NCBI GenBank assembly: GCA_023231475.1
Contig: JALJEE010001592.1
Span: 1-42,388 of the forward strand
Reading direction: 5' to 3'
Origin: Seison nebaliae
Taxonomy: Eukaryota; Rotifera; Pararotatoria; Seisonacea; Seisonidae
DNA: 42,388 bases
Shown here: positions 36,901-42,388 of the stretch, one piece after another
Position numbering within the stretch: position 1 is the stretch's first letter
How the letters are laid out: each line of letters begins with the position of its first letter
Notes under the pieces: generated by a model
What the model was told of the DNA's origin: nothing
Seen by the model: only the letters and a program-made list of their open reading frames with translations
Database searches by the model: none
Program-made: the position numbers and the translations under genes

Positions 36901-39596
36901 TTGTTGTTTATTGGGAATACTAATTGTGACGCATTTAATGTGCTCATCGAATTGGTGGTCATTGGTTGATACATGACATTTTTAAAATGACATACATATC
37001 CATCACCGAACATATCTTCGGGACATTTGCCACAAACACCTTCTCCATTCCAGAAATCGATACGACAAGTTACTCGTCGATCACAAACTCGAGAACTGAC
37101 AATTTGTTCCTTATAATAAACAATTGATTGACAAGGATTCGGTACACATCTCCTAGTGCCTTTGATTAAAATGAAATATTTTGGACACCTTCCACACACA
37201 TATTCATCGAACGGTAAATCGAGACATTTCAAAATTCTTCTCCGTCTTCTTAGACCAGTCGGTTGATCTCTTTTTTGACGATGACGTAATGAAGCTGGAT
37301 CAACATTATAACATGCGGATCGTCCAGTTCTTTGTCTAATATTTAAACATTGACTATTATCGGATAAACATCCAGTTGCTGACGCTCGTCCATTTCCAGT
37401 GAAACTAATCGGACATGGACCACATTTGTAACCGGCAGCCGAATAAGGATCATTAGAACAAGTAACTAATCGATGACATGGAGAATATTGTTGACAAACG
37501 TCAGATAATTCCTTATGATATTTAATTTGATCCTCTCCAACTCTCGATTGTTTCCTGGAAAAGATGGAATCGGTAAAATGATTCGAATTATCACCAGTTT
37601 GACAACCATCAATTCCGATAGCATTACCGGTAAAACCAGGAGGACAATTTCCACATTTGAATGTTGTCTGTGAAGTATCCTCGCAAGGTACAGTTGGGAA
37701 ACAAGGATTCGTTGAACAAGGAAGAAGAATACATCCATGAATTCCAACAGCATCACCGGTGAATCCAGGTGGACACTTACCACAATAGAAATCATTCACT
37801 GAAACATCATGACATCTCACATTACGATAACATGGTTGCGAATGACAAGGTAATGCTAAACATCCAAATTGACCAATTCCATTTCCTGTCAATTGTGGAG
37901 GACAAGTTGGACATTTGAATTCATCCACCGAAATATCGACACATCCTTCGTTATTATAACAAGGAGCTGAGGAACATGGTAATGTACGACATCCGTTCAT
38001 ACCAATACCATTACCAGAGAAACCTTTAGGACATGTACCACATCGATATCCATTTGGAGCATCTTCATCCAAAATACAACCAACTGATCGAAAACAAGGC
38101 GAATTGGCACATTTATCAATCAGACAACCATTCCTTCCTCGTCCATTTCCAATGTAATTCGATGGACATCCCCCACATGTTATTTTACCGGTTCGATCAT
38201 CACTTTCACATCTTGATAATGGATGACAAGGATTATTAGTTTGACAATCATTCCGTTTTATCAAATCCATATGGTTTGGATGCCCTGTATGTTCATTAAT
38301 TATCGGTCGACAACCATTAGGTCCAATCGCATTTCCTGTTAATCCAATGGGACAATTGCCACATTTGAAAGTTCCCCGTAAAGAGGCGTAACATTCAACA
38401 TTACTGTAACATGGCGAAAGGAGACATGTTTCTGGTGTTGCTACGAAATAAATAAATTAGATTAATGCACAATTTTGAGAATGAAAAAATTAACCCAAAT
38501 TTGGTGCACTGGCAACTTGTTGAAGTGTTTGAGATAATTCTTCAATTTTCTTCTCCTTTATTGTATAATTATTCTTTTCATTTCTATTTCATTTCATTAA
38601 GACAAACCTGACGAGTGATAACATCTTTCAATTCGGCTATTTGTAATCGATAAACATTACAATTAATTGATTGTTGATCTAATTTCGTTTAATAAATTAT
38701 AATTAATCGATAATAAAGTTAATTTTTGTTTGTTAATTGAATAAACTTGATTTAATGAATTCATTCGTCGCTATTACTTTGTGATCGGTTTTTCCATCAA
38801 TCCGTTCGGAATATGTCGGATCGAATGACGTTTCTTCCACCTCCTTCACATATTTGCAGTCTTGTGAGAATTCCAATATGTAAGAGAAACTTCGGTTAAT
38901 GAAATATCTCAATGGATGCATAGCACGCTTCGTAAAGAAAATTATTTATTTCCATCACAAATAATATAAAACCGTTTTAGTATCAAGATTTTTCAAATTA
39001 TCAAATATAATTGGAACGTTATCAACAATCTTCTGATAACGAGAACAGCCCAACCATACTTCAATGAATCGATCCGGCTTCTTCGAATGGAACCAAATTA
39101 TCAATTTCTCATTTCTGTCAATTCTTTTGTCCAAATTTCTCAATTTAATTTGATGCGAATAGACTAAGTGTGTCTTCCTTCCTATGATATAACCATTTTC
39201 GTTTATATCGTTATTCACTCGCGATAATTGTAGAGTGAGTGTTTCCTCTGGTTGATTTAGTTTTATGGCGAACGTTTTATTATCGTTGGTTTGGAGAATA
39301 AGTAGTCGCATATCACTTGAAATGAATCTATAATTTATTTGACGCTTAGCTTTCTCCAATCTCTGATAATACTTGAAACGTTGCAATAATTGCTTCAATG
39401 GATATAATAACACAATATCTTTGTGGTTCTCATAAAAGAACATTTTATCTTGAAATTTTGAATTTAAACAAATTTCACTTCTTAAAAAGTTAAACTAACA
39501 TGGTTGTCGACGGATGTCGGATGGTGGTGTAACAAAATCATGATTTGGTATTAATATTATGAAAATTAAAAAGATAACTAAAATTCTAAAAAACAT
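33973..39596 (-). CDS. Thrombospondin with an expanded EGF-like region
   Basis: Secreted, calcium-binding, oligomeric matrix glycoprotein. Exons: 39596-39500, 39448-38973, 38927-38747, 38678-38608, 38573-38495, 38440-36306, 36251-36006, 35977-35810, 35759-35553, 35504-35226, 35177-34692, 34637-34426, 34378-34273, 34221-33973 (1663 residues, all phases consistent). A signal peptide (MFFRILVIFLIFIILIP) is followed by a laminin-G-like N-terminal domain (about 33-250), a short coiled coil (about 252-301, one Cys), and about 14 EGF-like repeats (305-1150), many of the form CxxCPxGxTGxGxGxxGC. Asp-rich type 3 repeats (1153-1475; DTDGDGIGDYCDNC) and the lectin-like C-terminal domain ending NLDYRCLDD complete it. 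This is the COMP/TSP-5-like architecture without type 1 repeats. Vertebrate members have three or four EGF modules. A basic run near residue 699 (RHRQKRDQPTGLRRRRR) could be a furin-type site, and a Thr-rich linker lies near residue 900. The intron at 38607-38574 would be only 34 nt. Confidence 0.92.
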
Positions 39597-41536
39597 CTGA
39601 GCAATGAAAGGAGAAGAAGAAAAAAGATTAAAAATATTTATCGGAAATTTATTCTATGGAAAAAGAAAAACTAGAGATGATGTTCATGATAAGTTAGCTA
39701 ATGGACTCTGTGCATAAATGTTGAGAAAGGAAATATGGAACTAAATTGAATTCTTGTAATAATTTTCTCCTTGAAATGATTGTGTGACTAATCAGGAAGA
39801 TTGAGATGTCTATCCATTTTGTTAGTCGATCGAAGTCAAAGTTTGAGCATATTTATGAGACAATGTCATCGATCATCATCATAACTCTCGTCTACTCAGT
39901 TAAGTGGAGAACAGAGTGAGTCGCTTAGCAATTGATGATGAAATGAATAAATCAGCACAATTGCTCATTTACATTAACATTTCGATGAGAAAGAGAAAAT
40001 GAAATAATTTAAAACATAATTATTCTCTTAAACAGATAATATATTGTCTAAATGAGAAGAAAATCCGATATATCTCCATCATCATCATCAACAACAACAA
40101 CAAGGAAAAATTTTGATTACGAAAGAGAAGTTATGAATGAGAAGAGTTTTACATTAAACTGACCTAATATTTTGGACGAATATTTTTAGAGATACGTCCC
40201 ACTAATCAATCAAATTTCTTTATGATCAAAACCATAAAATAAGGTAGACAATTTCTTGTGGTTCTCGAATGAGGTTGTTTCATGAAATGAAAATGAGAGA
40301 AAGAACGATCGACGTTCTCAATGAGGAATGACATGAAAAGCATCTGTGACAAGATCTGGTAATGTCTTTCCAAGTTCAGATGAATATTTATTATTAATGA
40401 TAATTAATTTATTGGAGCAATCTGTTTTGATTTCCTTGTTATGGGAAGTCAGCTGATCTTAATTTACGAGGACTTTGTCAAAGAAGACGATGTCATTCTC
40501 TAATGGATTTTCTCAAAATAATTTTCATTCAATTCCTGTTTGTTCTTTCCATTTTATTCAGTCGTTCTAATTTGGTTATTCTTCTTTCAATTACATAATA
40601 GATAAGACGAATTATCTGAGAAATTACTATGTTTTCCTCTTTCGGGAAAAATTTATTGAAATTGGTGGTAGTTCCAAATTCTTTATTGGTGTATATGAAG
40701 ATGGTGACAAGCAACACATGATGATGATGATGATGATGACGATTGTTATTATCAAAAACTGGAATAAGTGTATGTGTATGAATGTTCAATTTCCATTATG
40801 AACTGGCGGAAGTTCCACAAACAGCAATTGGCACAGTAGAATGATAGAATAAATAGAATATAAATGGAAGTTAATAATGAGAAGAATAAAAAGAGTGGAC
40901 GAAACTACGACGTCACCCGTCGAAAAGGAAATATCCTATCCTTTGAATTTCAAGTGCAGAAGAATTTATGTTCGTAATAGTAAACGTCATTCTTGTAAAC
41001 TAGAGAAAGGTGATGATGATGATGATGATAAAGAAGGAAAAACGGAAATTAATTTACCTTTTCTCAAACATATTTCCCATCACACATTTATTGACGTTTC
41101 ATATTCCTTGTGGTTTGTTTAGCTAATTTACTGCAAGACATAGAGTGAGGAACTGATTTCCCATTAACAATTATTATCAAGTTTGGAAGTGGAAGTTGAT
41201 TGGAACAATACAAACAGACATCATTCCACCTACAAGAAAAGTAAGTTACATAACTGAGGAAAGGTCAAATATAAAGTAGCACCGCAGTATCAGTCAAAGT
41301 AAATGATGATATTGATACTCAGTGAACAGTCAACGAAATAAAGTCAAAGGAACAAAAAAGAAATTTGATGCTTCAATTAACTCCTTTCTGTTAGTCCGGG
41401 AGGGCAAATTTGGAACGTTCCACCGATGTCAACTGAAACATTTGCTTGGAATTTGGCTACTAATCATTCCCGATAGAAATACAGAAACATTTAAAATTTT
41501 AAAAAAGAAAACAATAATCAAGGAAGTGACTACTTG
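39597..41536. other. Upstream region of thrombospondin, no complete gene
   Basis: About 1.9 kb presumably holding the thrombospondin promoter and 5' UTR at its left end. It contains short simple repeats: CAT then CAA units near 40079-40103, ATG units at 40718-40739 and TGA units at 41011-41029. No open frame here resembles a protein that I know. Confidence 0.5.
40718..40739. repeat. ATG trinucleotide microsatellite
   Basis: About seven tandem ATG units in non-coding DNA; a second, similar TGA run is at 41011-41029. Confidence 0.85.
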
Positions 41537-41655
41537 AAATCGTTGCTGACCATGAATAATTCACGTCGAACTCGATGATAATTACTAAAGGAACTATAAT
41601 TATATTGGAAATTATTATTTCTCTCATTCCATTGTTGTTGTTCTTCTTGTTGCTG
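41534..41655 (-). CDS. Candidate terminal coding exon of an unidentified gene
   Basis: On the minus strand a good acceptor (CGTCTTTTCCAG) is followed by an open stretch that reads QQEEQQQWNERNNNFQYNYS, then SFSNYHRVRRELFMVSNDFK and a stop at about 41536-41534. The Gln/Asn-rich composition and acceptor make a last exon plausible, but I found no upstream exon in the remaining 0.7 kb and recognise no family. It could be chance. Confidence 0.25.
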
Positions 41656-42388
41656 GAAAAGACGAAAGTCGTAACGATATCGATAAAATATTAATTAATC
41701 TTTAATATTACTTCATCATATCATCATACTCCACTAAACTTATCATTAACATAAATAACCAGAGTATTGTTTAACATGGTAATTCGTCGTTTCCACATTA
41801 ATCACTTGGAAGAGGAATGACGGAAGAAAACCTTTAATTTGTTTTCTTTACGCGGAAACATTCCCAAATCTGATTTCCTTTTCAACATATTCTCTTATTT
41901 AACTTATTTGAGAATATGTTTAATGATTAATTGATTTGTTGAACATCGGGGACTGAATTGGGGGAAACAATACAACAAACTCTTCATTAACGAGATAAAA
42001 GGTCGATAAGACTGATATATATCAACTTGTTCGATTATCATCGATATTCATAATACCTTGAGATCTCAATAATAAATATGTGTTGATGAAGTTTGACGAT
42101 TATTCACAATGCCAGAACGTTCAATAATAAGAATAGATCCATATCCAAATTCTATTTCATTACATAAGATGAATATCTTTCAATTAATATCTTTATCTTA
42201 ACCATCATACACCAAAGTCTTCACCAGTCTTGATGGTGGTGGTAATAGAATGTTAAATTTCCCAAATTTATTCATAAACAACTTTCACACATTTCACACG
42301 ACTCATTCTCAATTGTGTGCAAGTGGTGGATATGAAAATGTTGAACGAGTAGATATCGTCTCCACGTAAAGATTGAAGTGAAATGTTG
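41656..42388. other. Right-edge interval, nothing supported
   Basis: About 0.7 kb of AT-rich DNA with no recognisable coding or RNA feature. If the candidate exon at 41534-41655 is real, this would be intron or the gene would continue beyond the edge. Confidence 0.4.

Noticed and set aside
36300-38270. A separate 656-residue EGF-repeat protein starting at the ATG at 38270
   Set aside because: A further complete EGF-like module lies in the same frame to the right of that ATG, and phase-matched exons lead back to a coiled coil, laminin-G-like domain and signal peptide. The ATG is internal to thrombospondin.

Overview
The window looks like AT-rich nuclear DNA from a small-genome arthropod, most likely an acariform mite. 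Genes have many short introns (mostly about 40-95 nt, plain GT...AG), intergenic spacing is variable, and nothing bacterial, organellar or viral is evident. The window carries a thrombospondin (absent from C. elegans) and an STK19 homologue, which argue against a nematode. The taxon is an inference and was not tested by any search.

Layout, left to right. 56-5337 (minus): a FHOD-family formin in 18 reconstructed exons, from its GTPase-binding/FH3 start through FH1 and most of FH2; the 3' end is off the left edge. 5338-9454: no supported gene. 9455-12328 (minus): an intronless 957-codon ORF of unknown function, Ser/Asn/Lys-rich. 13854-15791 (minus): a single-exon, divergent class A peptide-type GPCR with a huge third intracellular loop. 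15792-22854: a gene-poor stretch. 22855-24820: an element of about 2 kb bounded by long imperfect inverted repeats, with a decayed LINE reverse-transcriptase fragment inside. 24821-26686: gene-poor.

The right half is dense. 26687-31038 (minus) is a type II membrane glycoside hydrolase family 31 protein with a trefoil domain, reconstructed in 16 exons; both catalytic aspartates appear to be replaced by asparagine. Only 90 bp beyond its start codon lies the stop codon of an STK19 homologue (31129 to about 32070, minus). STK19 sits head to head with EXOSC8/RRP43 (32221-33560, plus, nine exons), so the two probably share a promoter. EXOSC8 converges with a large thrombospondin (33973-39596, minus, 14 exons, 1663 residues), which has about 14 EGF-like repeats instead of the usual few. 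39597-42388 holds no complete gene, only one candidate terminal exon.

The genes do not form a pathway: cytoskeleton (FHOD), signalling (GPCR), cell surface (GH31-like), DNA repair (STK19), RNA decay (EXOSC8) and matrix (thrombospondin). The most unusual items are the predicted GH31 pseudoenzyme, the EGF-expanded thrombospondin, the inverted-repeat element and the unidentified 957-residue protein. Exon coordinates were derived by eye from splice signals, reading phase and family similarity; each gene closes in frame, but none is backed by transcripts.
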